The position numbers and the translations under genes are program-made. DNA of 64,000 nt from the NCBI GenBank assembly GCA_902611475.1, contig CACLZW010000001.1:44807-108806 (forward strand), written 5' to 3'. The notes under the pieces were generated by a model. It saw only the letters and a program-made list of their open reading frames with translations. It was not told where the DNA came from and did not search any database. Positions 38,748 through 48,669 of this stretch are shown here, piece by piece (position 1 is the stretch's first letter; every line of letters begins with the position of its first letter). The DNA is from an uncultured Alphaproteobacteria bacterium (GTDB taxonomy: Bacteria; Pseudomonadota; Alphaproteobacteria; Rhodobacterales; Rhodobacteraceae).

Positions 38748-38839
38748 AAATTGATTTCTTTAATTTTTTTTTCTCTATTATTATAAGCCTATAATAAATT
38801 ATAAATATTGCTTTTAATATTAAAATCGGAGTCTTAAAC

Positions 38840-40378
38840 ATGATTGATAATACCCATTTCGATATTTTAAATGTAATTGAGACCCATGGTATTTATCAAC
38901 CTGAGAAGCCAGCTATATGTTGTGGTGAAATAACGAGGCTGTGGAAAGATTTTAGCCAAAATATCAACAAGGTAGCAAATTTTTTTAAGAAAATGGGTGT
39001 TCATAAGGGAGATAATGTCGCCCTCTTAATAGGTAATCGGCCCGAAATACTTGAGCTAATTTTTGGTATAGTGAAAATGGGGGCGTGTGTTGTACCTCTT
39101 TCTGGCCTTTTAACTAAAGAACAAATAACTGTTTTAGTAAATAATAGTGATGCAAAATTATTTATCGTAGATAATGAACTCATAGATTTAGTCACTTCAG
39201 ATTTAGCGCAATTTAAAAATATTGACGAAGATAAGTTACTTTTTTTAAGCGGCGAGTTAGATTGTTGGGAAAAAATTTCCTCCGAAGAGAAAGAGTATGG
39301 TTTCGATTATAATTGCAAGCCAGAAGATAATTTTAATATTATTTATTCATCAGGAACAACTGGTGTTCCAAAAGGCATAGTTCAAACGCATAGAGCAAGA
39401 AGTCATTGGGCAACATCTAATGCGATCGAAATGTCGTTCAATTCAGAATGTAAGTCTCTAACTACAACAGCACTTTATTCAAATGGCACATGGCTAATGA
39501 TGCTTCCCACATTATTTGTCGGGGGCACCCTTCATGTTATGAATGGGTTTGATCCAAAAGCTTTTGTAGATTTGGTCCAGAGAGAAAGAATTACACATAC
39601 GTTCCTTGTTCCACCACAATTTAGTGCAATCTTATCTTTAGAAAACCTAGAAAAAGATAGTTTCAGTTCTTTAAAGACAATCTTGTCAGCAGGATCTCCG
39701 CTAAGGCTTGACGTAAAGGAAAATATTTTAACCTGTATGAGTGAAAACCTATTTGAGCTGTACGGATTTTCTGAAGGATTCGCTACAATGTTAAAACCTC
39801 ATGATCAAAGGAAAAAATTTGGTTCTGTTGGCACTCCCGTCTTAGGGTTTGAAATTAAAATTATTGATGAAAAAGGCAATGAGTGTTCTCCAAATGTAGC
39901 AGGTGAGATAGCGGGTTATGGAGCCGGAATGATGAAGGAATACTATAGTGAAGTCGAACTAACAAATAGCCTTATCTGGACTGATAATAGGGGTAGAAGT
40001 TTTATAAAATCTGGAGATATTGGTAGCTTGGATGAAGATGGGTTTTTGACCATCCTGGATAGAAAAAAAGATATGATAATATCGGGAGGCCTCAACGTAT
40101 TTCCCGTAGACATTGAAGAGGTGGTTGGCAAACACCCCGATATAAATGACGTTACAGTCATTGGCGTTCCTCATGAAAAATGGGGGGAAACGTGCGTAGC
40201 ACTTATTATTCCTAGGGATGGAGTAGAAATAGATTGCGATGAAATTAAAAATTGGTCAAATGAAAAGTTGGCCAAACATCAGAGATTGTATAAGGTTGAA
40301 ATTAGGGAGGAGTTTCCTAGAAATGCCTTGGGGAAAGTCTTGAAAAGAGTTCTAAGAGAGCCTTACTGGTCTCAGTGA
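38840..40378 (+). CDS. AMP-dependent acyl-CoA synthetase/ligase
   Basis: IIYSSGTTGVPKGIVQTHR, LYGFSEGF, SGDIGSLDEDGFLTILDRKKDMIISGGLNVFPVDIEEV. Confidence 0.93.
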   Translation: MIDNTHFDILNVIETHGIYQPEKPAICCGEITRLWKDFSQNINKVANFFKKMGVHKGDNVALLIGNRPEILELIFGIVKMGACVVPLSGLLTKEQITVLVNNSDAKLFIVDNELIDLVTSDLAQFKNIDEDKLLFLSGELDCWEKISSEEKEYGFDYNCKPEDNFNIIYSSGTTGVPKGIVQTHRARSHWATSNAIEMSFNSECKSLTTTALYSNGTWLMMLPTLFVGGTLHVMNGFDPKAFVDLVQRERITHTFLVPPQFSAILSLENLEKDSFSSLKTILSAGSPLRLDVKENILTCMSENLFELYGFSEGFATMLKPHDQRKKFGSVGTPVLGFEIKIIDEKGNECSPNVAGEIAGYGAGMMKEYYSEVELTNSLIWTDNRGRSFIKSGDIGSLDEDGFLTILDRKKDMIISGGLNVFPVDIEEVVGKHPDINDVTVIGVPHEKWGETCVALIIPRDGVEIDCDEIKNWSNEKLAKHQRLYKVEIREEFPRNALGKVLKRVLREPYWSQ

Positions 40379-41625
40379 GATCCTTCTAAAATTATTACAG
40401 AACACGCAGCCTCTTCAAAGCCAATTACGCCTCCACCATTTTCTGCAAGCCCAATCTTATTTCGTTCGCTTTGCCTTTTTCCTGCTTCTCCCCTTAGTTG
40501 CACAGCTAGTTCATGTATCATAGATAATCCAGTTGCACCTACAGGATGGCCCTTCGACACCAATCCTCCCGATAAGTTAACGGGTAATTTGCCGCCAAGT
40601 TGAGTATGACCTTCCTCAACAAATTTTCCTCCTGAACCAATCTCACAAAAACCAAGCATTTCAAGCTGATATATTTCACAAAACGACGTTGCGTCATGGA
40701 CTTCAACAAAATTAATATCTTTTGCTTCTAGATTAGCCTGTCTATAGGCCTTTTTTGCAGCCACTCTGGATAATCCTGTTTCTTGAGGGGTTCGGTATTT
40801 TCCACCGGAAAGTACACTTGCCCTGATTTTTATAGCCCTTTGTTGAATTTCTGTTGGAAAGTGTTTTAGACCTTTTTCGGAACAAATAAGAGCTGCTGCT
40901 GCTCCATCTCCAATGGGAGCACACATTGCCCTTGTTAGTGGATATGAAATTTCTCTATCTTTTAAAACATCCTCTACGCTTACTTCAAATTGATATTGAG
41001 CTTTTTCATTTAAGGAGCCATGAAAATGATTTTTCGAGGCAGCAAAAGCAATTTGCCTTTGAGTGGTTCCATAGGTCTTCATATGCCAGAGGGCCTGAAG
41101 ACCATACGTATCCATAAAAATTGTCCCTTTTTTATTTCCAGGGTCAAAAGGTTTCCCAAGTTCATTACCAATTGATTCATAAAATTCTAGCCAATCATTC
41201 CGATCAAATTGATCAATGCCTCCATCATATATTTCTTGAATTTTCTCCGGTTGATTTGGCTGATATATTTTCTCAACACCTATTGCTAAGGACACGTCCT
41301 CTGTTCCAGAAATAACATCTTTCCAAGCTCCATGAAATGCCATTGACCCTGTAGCACAACCTCCTTCTACATTGATAATGCCAACTCTTTCAGGGAATAG
41401 TTTTTTTTGCACCAGAGGAGTAAAGCAAACTTGACCTCTAATATTATTTTGTCCGAAGGTACCCATTCCACAATTACCAAACCATGCTTGTCCAATCATA
41501 TTACCCTTTTCTACTTTAGCTGATTTTAGTAAGTCGCAATAAACCTCCTCCGTAAGGCTTTTAAATGTCTGATCTGCTTTTTTCTCGAACTTGGTGCATG
41601 CGGTGGCAATGAGATAGGCTTCCAA
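40372..41625 (-). CDS. Thiolase-family protein (SCP2/lipid-transfer-type)
   Basis: VNVEGGCATGSMAFHGAW, FVEVHDATSFCEIYQLEMLG, NLSGGLVSKGHPVGATGLSMIHELAVQLRG. Confidence 0.9.
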   Translation of the reverse strand: MEAYLIATACTKFEKKADQTFKSLTEEVYCDLLKSAKVEKGNMIGQAWFGNCGMGTFGQNNIRGQVCFTPLVQKKLFPERVGIINVEGGCATGSMAFHGAWKDVISGTEDVSLAIGVEKIYQPNQPEKIQEIYDGGIDQFDRNDWLEFYESIGNELGKPFDPGNKKGTIFMDTYGLQALWHMKTYGTTQRQIAFAASKNHFHGSLNEKAQYQFEVSVEDVLKDREISYPLTRAMCAPIGDGAAAALICSEKGLKHFPTEIQQRAIKIRASVLSGGKYRTPQETGLSRVAAKKAYRQANLEAKDINFVEVHDATSFCEIYQLEMLGFCEIGSGGKFVEEGHTQLGGKLPVNLSGGLVSKGHPVGATGLSMIHELAVQLRGEAGKRQSERNKIGLAENGGGVIGFEEAACSVIILEGSH

Positions 41626-41639
41626 TTTATCCTCCTTTT

Positions 41640-42845
41640 TTAGCTTAAATTAACGTCCAACTTTTTAAGACCGCGGGGCACCATTGCATCAATCCATTCA
41701 AAGGAGTTCTCCGCTTTCAGTCTAGTTGTTGGATATTGCTTGAAGAAATTTAATATAGCGATACGTCCTTCCTCTCTGGCGAGGGCAGCACCAATACAAA
41801 GATGAGGACCATACCCAAATGTTAAATGCCTATTCGGTGAACGATCGATTTTAAAAACATCTGGTTTGTCAAAGATATTTTCGTCTCTGTTTGCACTAGA
41901 AACCATGGCAAACACTCTATCACCTTTTTTGAGTGTTTTATTATGAAGTTCATGTTCTTTTTCCACATTTCTTACGAGCGAGTTTGTTGGCCCGTCATAT
42001 CTCATTATTTCTTCTATGGTAAGATCAAGTAGATCCGGATTTTTAAGAAGTTTTGAAAGTTCTAATGGATTTTTAATCAGAGTGAGAATCCCGTTTGATA
42101 TAAGATTGGTTGTGGTTTCATGACCAGCAAATAAAATTAACATGCAAGTCGCAATCAACTCATCATCAGAAAACTTATCGTTTGCAACAGATGCATTTAT
42201 CAAATCCATTAGAAAACCCTCGGAAGGATTTGCTCTCCGCTCTTCAATAATTTCCCTAAAGAAAGAAACCATTTTTCTACATCCACGAGACGCTTTCTCA
42301 TACTTATGCTTATCATTCCTTGCGCCGCCAATAAATTTTGACATATCATCCGACCATGATTTAAATTCGTCTAGCATGTCTATTGGAACGCCTAGTAGAT
42401 GCATTATAGTAAGTGCGGGAATGGGAGACGCATAATGATTAACTAAATCAATTTCTCTCATATTTTTTAGTTTAGATAATGTGGCATCCGTTATAGCATT
42501 TATCTTTGGGTGCATTTCGTTAATAGATTTTCTTGTGAACGCAACCATCATTATCTTTCTCATTCTGGTATGATCAGGAGGATTTCTGAATGCAGCCCAT
42601 AGATTTAAATATTTTACAATTTCTGCCAATAGCTTTGCTTCCTTGGTAGGGAGTTTACTATAAAAGTTGTTTAACCTATCAACAGTAATATTATCACTAG
42701 AAAGTATAGATCTAACGTCGTCGTATCTCGTAATTATCCATGATTTCAATTTCGTGTGCCAGTGTATAGGATCTTCATTTCTAAGTGCCAAGAAATAGGG
42801 ATATGGATTAGCCAAAGTATTTGGATCAGATGGGTCGTAGTTCAT
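41640..42845 (-). CDS. Cytochrome P450
   Basis: LILFAGHETTTNLIS I-helix, EEIMRYDGPTNSLVR ExxR, LTFGYGPHLCIGAALAREEGRIA heme Cys. Confidence 0.95.
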   Translation of the reverse strand: MNYDPSDPNTLANPYPYFLALRNEDPIHWHTKLKSWIITRYDDVRSILSSDNITVDRLNNFYSKLPTKEAKLLAEIVKYLNLWAAFRNPPDHTRMRKIMMVAFTRKSINEMHPKINAITDATLSKLKNMREIDLVNHYASPIPALTIMHLLGVPIDMLDEFKSWSDDMSKFIGGARNDKHKYEKASRGCRKMVSFFREIIEERRANPSEGFLMDLINASVANDKFSDDELIATCMLILFAGHETTTNLISNGILTLIKNPLELSKLLKNPDLLDLTIEEIMRYDGPTNSLVRNVEKEHELHNKTLKKGDRVFAMVSSANRDENIFDKPDVFKIDRSPNRHLTFGYGPHLCIGAALAREEGRIAILNFFKQYPTTRLKAENSFEWIDAMVPRGLKKLDVNLS

Positions 42846-43924
42846 GCTGATTCACTTACAAAATTTTTCCAGGTAGCCATATAGTTGACAAATGTTTCTG
42901 ATAAACCTTCTTTCAAAAGATGATCCCTTGTAACAGGAGCAGAGTAGGGCTGAAAGTTTGATCCTTCAGCCTTAAGGCGGTTTGGAAATTGATGATCTAA
43001 AATTGCAGCTCTCCCTAAACAGAAAAAGTCAACACTATTATTTTGTAAAATTTCTATATCTTCATAAGAAAAAATCTTTCCTGCTACAGTTAATAGCTTT
43101 GAACCTCTGTCGATAGTGGTAAATAGTTTTAACAAGCTCTCACCTGTGAAAGGTCCATCATCGACCAATTTAAACGAATCCCAGAGTGAAATATCGATAA
43201 AATGAATATTATTATTTTCACAAAGTGTTTTATACAGTGTTATCATTTCGTTAGTATCTAAACCAAACCTTTCTGGAGAAATCCTCACACCAATCAGAAA
43301 GTTCGAGGAAGTCTTTTCTTTAATTTCCTTGATAATATCTATTAGAAACTTGGCTCTGTTTTTGAAAGAACCTCCATACTCGTCTTCTCTTCTATTGAAC
43401 TTTTTAGAAAGGAATTGACCAATGAGATAGCCGTGAGCAGCATGCAGCTCTATGCCATCATAGTTACATTGGTGTGCTCTAATGGCACATTCTACAAACG
43501 CCAATTTCATTTCTTCAATTTCTGCTATCGACATCTCTCTCGCAGACTTTTCTGAATTCATACTCGGACCTATTTTATCTCCTGAATAATTAATGTCTGC
43601 CCTTATCCCTGCATGGAAAATTTGTGCTATAGAAAGTGCCTCTAAATTGTGTAATCTCTCATTTAAACGATAGTGGCCATCTTCATGTCTAGGATCATAT
43701 ATGCCAAGTTGTCCTTTCCAACCAATTCCAGATTTTAACACTGGCATGGCGCATGTCATTATTATCCCAAAACCTCCCTCTGCCCTTTTTGTAAGCCAAA
43801 GAAACTCATCATCAGAAATTCTCCCTTGATCAGGACTTTGCATATTGGTGAGTGGTGCAAGCAGAAATTTATTTTTTGCTTTTACCCCGTTTGAAAACGT
43901 GAGTTCTTTAAATAATTGCTCCAT
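42842..43924 (-). CDS. NADH:flavin oxidoreductase / Old Yellow Enzyme family
   Basis: NKFLLAPLTNMQSPDQGRIS, YDGIELHAAHGYLIGQFLSKKFNRREDEYGGSFKNRAKFL. Confidence 0.93.
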   Translation of the reverse strand: MEQLFKELTFSNGVKAKNKFLLAPLTNMQSPDQGRISDDEFLWLTKRAEGGFGIIMTCAMPVLKSGIGWKGQLGIYDPRHEDGHYRLNERLHNLEALSIAQIFHAGIRADINYSGDKIGPSMNSEKSAREMSIAEIEEMKLAFVECAIRAHQCNYDGIELHAAHGYLIGQFLSKKFNRREDEYGGSFKNRAKFLIDIIKEIKEKTSSNFLIGVRISPERFGLDTNEMITLYKTLCENNNIHFIDISLWDSFKLVDDGPFTGESLLKLFTTIDRGSKLLTVAGKIFSYEDIEILQNNSVDFFCLGRAAILDHQFPNRLKAEGSNFQPYSAPVTRDHLLKEGLSETFVNYMATWKNFVSESA

Positions 43925-43968
43925 AGTTATATATTAAAACATACTTTCTTCTGATCAAAGGCCTATTA

Positions 43969-44544
43969 ATGCATTTAAAAAATTTATTGCGGTTTGAAAT
44001 TATATTAATTTTTTTTGCATTTTCTTTATTTGTAAATAACGTTTTTGCAAGTGAAAGATATACAATTGCAAATTCAAAAGCACTTAAATTTACCTACTTT
44101 GTGAGTGGCATTCCTTTATATGGTGAGTTTCATGTAGAAACATCACATTTTACTATCGATTTTACTGAAGAACAGCAATCTAAGTTTTACATTAAAGTAG
44201 ATGTCAGAAAAAGTACCGCAGGTTTTCCTTTGGCTACCAGCGCCATGTTAGGACAAAGTGTCTTAAATGCAAACAAATTTCCATTTATGGAGTTCAAAAG
44301 CACTAGTATTTCTAAAAAAGATAAGGGATATCGAGTAAGCGGCCTACTCGAACTGAAAGGAGTACAGAAAAATATTGTTATTATGGCTTTTACCAAAGAC
44401 AAATACAGAAAAAATGCAAAAACTCTTTTGTTTGAAATAATATCTTCTATTAACAGATATGATTTTGGCGCTAATGGATTCCCTTTTCTTGTTGGCAAGG
44501 AAATCAAATTAAATTCTAGTATCGAATTAAAAAGAGGGGATTAA
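43969..44544 (+). CDS. YceI-family periplasmic protein
   Basis: FVSGIPLYGEFHVETSHFTIDF, NANKFPFMEFKSTSISKKDKGYRVSGLLELKGVQKNI. Confidence 0.8.
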   Translation: MHLKNLLRFEIILIFFAFSLFVNNVFASERYTIANSKALKFTYFVSGIPLYGEFHVETSHFTIDFTEEQQSKFYIKVDVRKSTAGFPLATSAMLGQSVLNANKFPFMEFKSTSISKKDKGYRVSGLLELKGVQKNIVIMAFTKDKYRKNAKTLLFEIISSINRYDFGANGFPFLVGKEIKLNSSIELKRGD

Positions 44545-44545
44545 T

Positions 44546-45319
44546 ATGGCGAGGCATCGTGGAAAATTTGATAAAAATAAGGTTGAGCCCTATGAACTAA
44601 GTAGAAGCAGAATTGAAAACTTTGTTAAATGTAAAGCTTGTTTTTATATGGAACAAGTGGAGGGTATAAAGTTCCCTTCTATGCCGGGGTTCAATATAAA
44701 TGAGGCTACTGATATATTGCTTAAAAGAGATTTTGATAAATACAGAGAAATTGGAGAGCCTCATCCATTTTTGGTTGCCAAAGAACGAGACTTTCTCATT
44801 CCCTTCTCTCATGAACACTTTGAATTATGGACGCAAAGCTTGCATTTTGGAGCAAAAGATAGGCTTAACTTTGTAGATCCTAAAACAAATCTTAAAGTTG
44901 GTGGTGGTCTCGATGACGTTTGGTTAAATATTAACACCAATTGTTTGCATATAGTTGATTATAAAAGTACGTCGCAAAAATCAGATAAAGGGCCTATTAC
45001 ATTAGATGATCCCTGGAAAGCATCTTATAAAAGGCAAATGGACCTCTATGTCTGGGTTTTAAGAAAAAAAGGCTTTCATGTTGATGATGTGGGTTACTTC
45101 CTATATTGCGACGGGGATAGGTTTAGTGACTATAATTTTTTATCAAGTACTGCCGCATCCATGAATTTTAAGATAACTTTAATTGAATACAAAACTAACG
45201 ACACCTGGATAGAGCCGACCTTGCAAGATATTAGCGAGTGTTTGAACGAGAGCAAAAGACCGCTGCATTCAGACTATTGTGAATATGGAAAATTTCTTAC
45301 TCAAAGTTTAAATCAATGA
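44546..45319 (+). CDS. Stand-alone PD-(D/E)XK (RecB/Cas4-like) nuclease-fold protein
   Basis: LSRSRIENFVKCKACFYMEQ N-terminus; catalytic-like GGGLDDVWL...LHIVDYKSTS...YKRQMDLYVWVL; C-terminal Cys pair ECLNESKRPLHSDYCEYGKF. Confidence 0.75.
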   Translation: MARHRGKFDKNKVEPYELSRSRIENFVKCKACFYMEQVEGIKFPSMPGFNINEATDILLKRDFDKYREIGEPHPFLVAKERDFLIPFSHEHFELWTQSLHFGAKDRLNFVDPKTNLKVGGGLDDVWLNINTNCLHIVDYKSTSQKSDKGPITLDDPWKASYKRQMDLYVWVLRKKGFHVDDVGYFLYCDGDRFSDYNFLSSTAASMNFKITLIEYKTNDTWIEPTLQDISECLNESKRPLHSDYCEYGKFLTQSLNQ

Positions 45320-46567
45320 ACTCAAAATACTATCTGTATTATTAAGTCTCTCAATGTTAAGACCAGCAACAGATTTATATTTTTCTGAGTGATTTTTAAG
45401 TTCGCTTTGGCTTATGATTTCCTGGATATTATTAAAAGTTCCTCCACAACGGTCTTCAACTACTTGTAGAAGAGCATCGGGACCAGAACTTCTATTTGCT
45501 AATGTTATTTTGGCAGTTAGGGGAAGCATCTCTTCTTCATAGCTCAACAAAGCTGTTTCATTAAGTCCATTTACTTTTAAATGAAACGCAAGTTTTCTAG
45601 CATCAATAATAGCTTGGCTGGCACCATTTGATCCAACTGGATATGTTGGGTGGGCAGCATCACCTAACAATGTTGTTCTTCCAAAAGTCCATTTTTCTAA
45701 TGGATCTCTGTCAACCATTGGATATTCATAGATTGAGCTTGTTTCTGTAATAAGGCTTAAAGGATTTATCCATTCAAAGGACCATTCTGTAAAACTACCT
45801 ATAAATTTTGATTTATCTACCTTTTTACTCCAGTCACTTTTCATATATATTTTTTCAGGATTAAATTTTAGTTCCGCTATCCAGTTTATTTTTGCATTCC
45901 CGTGACTGTCTTTTTGACTTATGGGGTATGAAACAAATCTTTGCGTATCATGTCCAATCATCACCATAGAAGCACCTGTCCTAAAAGGAGTAGCAGCTGT
46001 TAGCCCACGCCATAAAATTGCTCCGTTCCATAGAGGGTCCCCTTCATCTGGGAATAACTGTTTTCGAATATTTGAATTTATCCCATCACAAGCAACAAGA
46101 ATATCGCCGTAAAAGGTTTCATTTTTTTTTGTATTCTTATTCAAGTATTGCAATTCTACTGAAGAGGATAAATTTTTGAAGCCAGTAGCTCTAATACCTA
46201 AATTAACAGAGCTTTTTTTCGAACGTCCAATAAGAGTATCATAAAGTAACTTTTGGAGTTCTCCTCTATGGACAGAAAATTGTGGTACATTATAACCTGC
46301 TTTTAAGCCCCGTGATTCAGTCCAAATTTCCAAACCTTTTTTTGAAAATAATCCAAATTCTTCGGTTTGCACCCCAATTCTTGTCAGACTATCTTTTAAT
46401 CCTAATGCAAAAAGTTCCCTTACAGCATTAGGTTGAAGGTTGACTCCAACTCCTAATGGTTCAATAGATAATGAGGTCTCAAATATTTGAAATGGTATTT
46501 TTAGTTGTTGTAAAGATAGCCCTAAACACAAACCACCTATTCCTGCTCCACTAATCAGAACTGTCAT
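45308..46567 (-). CDS. FAD-dependent monooxygenase (salicylate hydroxylase-like)
   Basis: ISGAGIGGLCLGLSLQQ, ILVACDGINSNIRKQLFP, TTLLGDAAHPTYPVGSNGASQAIIDAR. Confidence 0.92.
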   Translation of the reverse strand: MTVLISGAGIGGLCLGLSLQQLKIPFQIFETSLSIEPLGVGVNLQPNAVRELFALGLKDSLTRIGVQTEEFGLFSKKGLEIWTESRGLKAGYNVPQFSVHRGELQKLLYDTLIGRSKKSSVNLGIRATGFKNLSSSVELQYLNKNTKKNETFYGDILVACDGINSNIRKQLFPDEGDPLWNGAILWRGLTAATPFRTGASMVMIGHDTQRFVSYPISQKDSHGNAKINWIAELKFNPEKIYMKSDWSKKVDKSKFIGSFTEWSFEWINPLSLITETSSIYEYPMVDRDPLEKWTFGRTTLLGDAAHPTYPVGSNGASQAIIDARKLAFHLKVNGLNETALLSYEEEMLPLTAKITLANRSSGPDALLQVVEDRCGGTFNNIQEIISQSELKNHSEKYKSVAGLNIERLNNTDSILSSLI

Positions 46568-46620
46568 TTTAAATTAATTCTATTTGAGTGACGTATATGT
46601 GGACCATAATAAGCCTTCAT

Positions 46621-48192
46621 TCAATTTACGTACATTGGTAGTGCTGTGGAAAATGTCCAAGCCAATGCTATTCCATTGGCTAACCCTACCGAAAGAGTGT
46701 TATTGTACTTTCTACTTATCATATTTGCTAAAAATCCAAATATTAAAGCGAAGGCAAGAAATAAAATTATTGCATATCCCATAATAAACAACTGAGAGAT
46801 ATCTAAAAGTATTGAAGCTGATATGGAGATTATTAGAAACAATTTAAATATATTTCCCACTATCCAACCATTTGCATAATTGTCATAATACATTTGCATC
46901 AACACCATCAAAGGGATAGACCCAATTAAGCAAGAGAAAAACAAAGGTACTCTGGTCCCACTCAAAAGAAACGAGCTCACGTAGTTATCCAAAATGGACC
47001 CAAATACAATACAAAATAAAATAAATAAAAAGGCAAATAATGGAAAATTAAATGATTTTGATAACTCCTTTAACTGGGTGGATGGAATACTGAAAAAAAG
47101 GATTATTGATATTAGGATCATTTGATTAATGAGATGATTGTGGGCGGGGAAATTAACAAATTTAAAGGAAAAGCTATACAATATAATTGGTGGGAGTGCA
47201 CAAGCGATAATATTTATGGAAAAGAACCGTATATAGCTAAGCCGATATTTCCCGAAGGCTTTTTTTGGAAGGAACTTGGTCAGTAATATAATGAGAAAAA
47301 AAATACTAAAAAATAAAATACCTGTCCATATTCCAATATTGTTGCCAATTAATATTTGTTTATCCTTTTCAAGGAAATTAATCCAATCTACCAGCTCTCT
47401 CTGAGTGCGAACAGAATATAAAACGCCTACATGATCGGCGTTCTCTATAAAATCTACTTTTCTTATGGTATTATCATCAAGGGCTCCATATAATTTTCCC
47501 TCCTTTGGATTATCAAATCCAATATTTTGTAAAATTTCTAAGGATTTCGATCTCAATTGAGGTTCCCACTGACCATTAAGAATGAGGACATTTTTAGGTT
47601 CTTTTGCTTTTAAAGCGTCAGTATAAGCGGAAATAGCAACTGCACTATTAAGACTAGGATGCAAAGAGGCTGACCTGATTATTATATCGGATGCCATTGA
47701 ATGGCCAATTATCATTGAAAAGCTGGGGCTATATTTTAATAAATAATGAGAGATTAACTCATTCGTTTGATTAACGAATTTCTGCGTCGCTCCCTCAACC
47801 GTTGTAATATCTCCTGAGTACGGTAAAGGATGACGTCCATGCCCTAAAAAATCAAAACGAACTGTTAAATAACCAGCCTCTGCAAGAGCTACAGCTATTG
47901 GTCTCATAAAACTAGTAGATCCAGCAAATCCATGTGCTAAAAATACTATGCCCTTAGTTTTTATATTGTCTTTGAACGTTAGAGTAACGGGTGTTTTATC
48001 AACGAACTCTCTGACGCTCGTCAAATTTCTTTCAGCAAAATCGAGTTTCCAAAACGCAAATAGGGCTATTAAAATCAATAAAAGGCAAAAGACTTTATAT
48101 ATGGAGTTCTTAGAGCTCTTTAACAAATACAACTTATCCTTGCGCGCTGGGATTCTCAAACGTGTATCTAAAAGTACAGCATTTCCCACCAC
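46621..48192 (-). CDS. Membrane-anchored alpha/beta hydrolase with C-terminal multi-TM domain
   Basis: IVFLAHGFAGSTSFMRPIAVALAEAGYLTVRFDFLGHGRHP, MIIGHSMASDIIIR (GxSxx), then about 8 TM segments. Start uncertain because it overlaps the upstream gene. Confidence 0.75.
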   Translation of the reverse strand: MVGNAVLLDTRLRIPARKDKLYLLKSSKNSIYKVFCLLLILIALFAFWKLDFAERNLTSVREFVDKTPVTLTFKDNIKTKGIVFLAHGFAGSTSFMRPIAVALAEAGYLTVRFDFLGHGRHPLPYSGDITTVEGATQKFVNQTNELISHYLLKYSPSFSMIIGHSMASDIIIRSASLHPSLNSAVAISAYTDALKAKEPKNVLILNGQWEPQLRSKSLEILQNIGFDNPKEGKLYGALDDNTIRKVDFIENADHVGVLYSVRTQRELVDWINFLEKDKQILIGNNIGIWTGILFFSIFFLIILLTKFLPKKAFGKYRLSYIRFFSINIIACALPPIILYSFSFKFVNFPAHNHLINQMILISIILFFSIPSTQLKELSKSFNFPLFAFLFILFCIVFGSILDNYVSSFLLSGTRVPLFFSCLIGSIPLMVLMQMYYDNYANGWIVGNIFKLFLIISISASILLDISQLFIMGYAIILFLAFALIFGFLANMISRKYNNTLSVGLANGIALAWTFSTALPMYVN

Positions 48193-48640
48193 TCATGATA
48201 GTGGTTTCTCGATTAAGTCTTGCATCTTGGTTGAATCCTTCAATCATTGCGGCATCTCTATTGCAAGACAAAACAGCCCCAAGGTCTTGTATTCCTAACG
48301 CCTTATACATTTCGGCATATCTACACCTTGTTACATTGAAATCTAGTTTTGTATCATTCTTCTCCAGCAAGTCTATTTCCAGCGCTCCATCTTGGGTCCA
48401 GAACTTTAGTGTTTCAAGAAAAGCAGAAACATCATTGCCATATTCTTTTGCCAGCGATGAGCCTTGGTTACGAGCTAGCTCCATAACTGTTTTTTCTAAA
48501 ATCGGTATTATTTTTTCTTTGCCAAAGTTTTTTATAAGGGCATCTACGAAAGGTGCGATGATTCTAGCTTCTGTTTCTCGCCGTGTTAAAACTCCAATCT
48601 TTTGCGTTAGCTCATCTTTTAACTTTGTGTTGCTTTCCAT
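48134..48640 (-). CDS. L-2-amino-thiazoline-4-carboxylic acid hydrolase family protein
   Basis: LDFNVTRCRYAEMYKALGIQDLGAVLSCNRDAAMIEGFNQDARLNRETTIMSGGKCCTFRY. Confidence 0.8.
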   Translation of the reverse strand: MESNTKLKDELTQKIGVLTRRETEARIIAPFVDALIKNFGKEKIIPILEKTVMELARNQGSSLAKEYGNDVSAFLETLKFWTQDGALEIDLLEKNDTKLDFNVTRCRYAEMYKALGIQDLGAVLSCNRDAAMIEGFNQDARLNRETTIMSGGKCCTFRYTFENPSAQG

Positions 48641-48669
48641 TTATTATCTCCAAATTAAACATTTACTTC

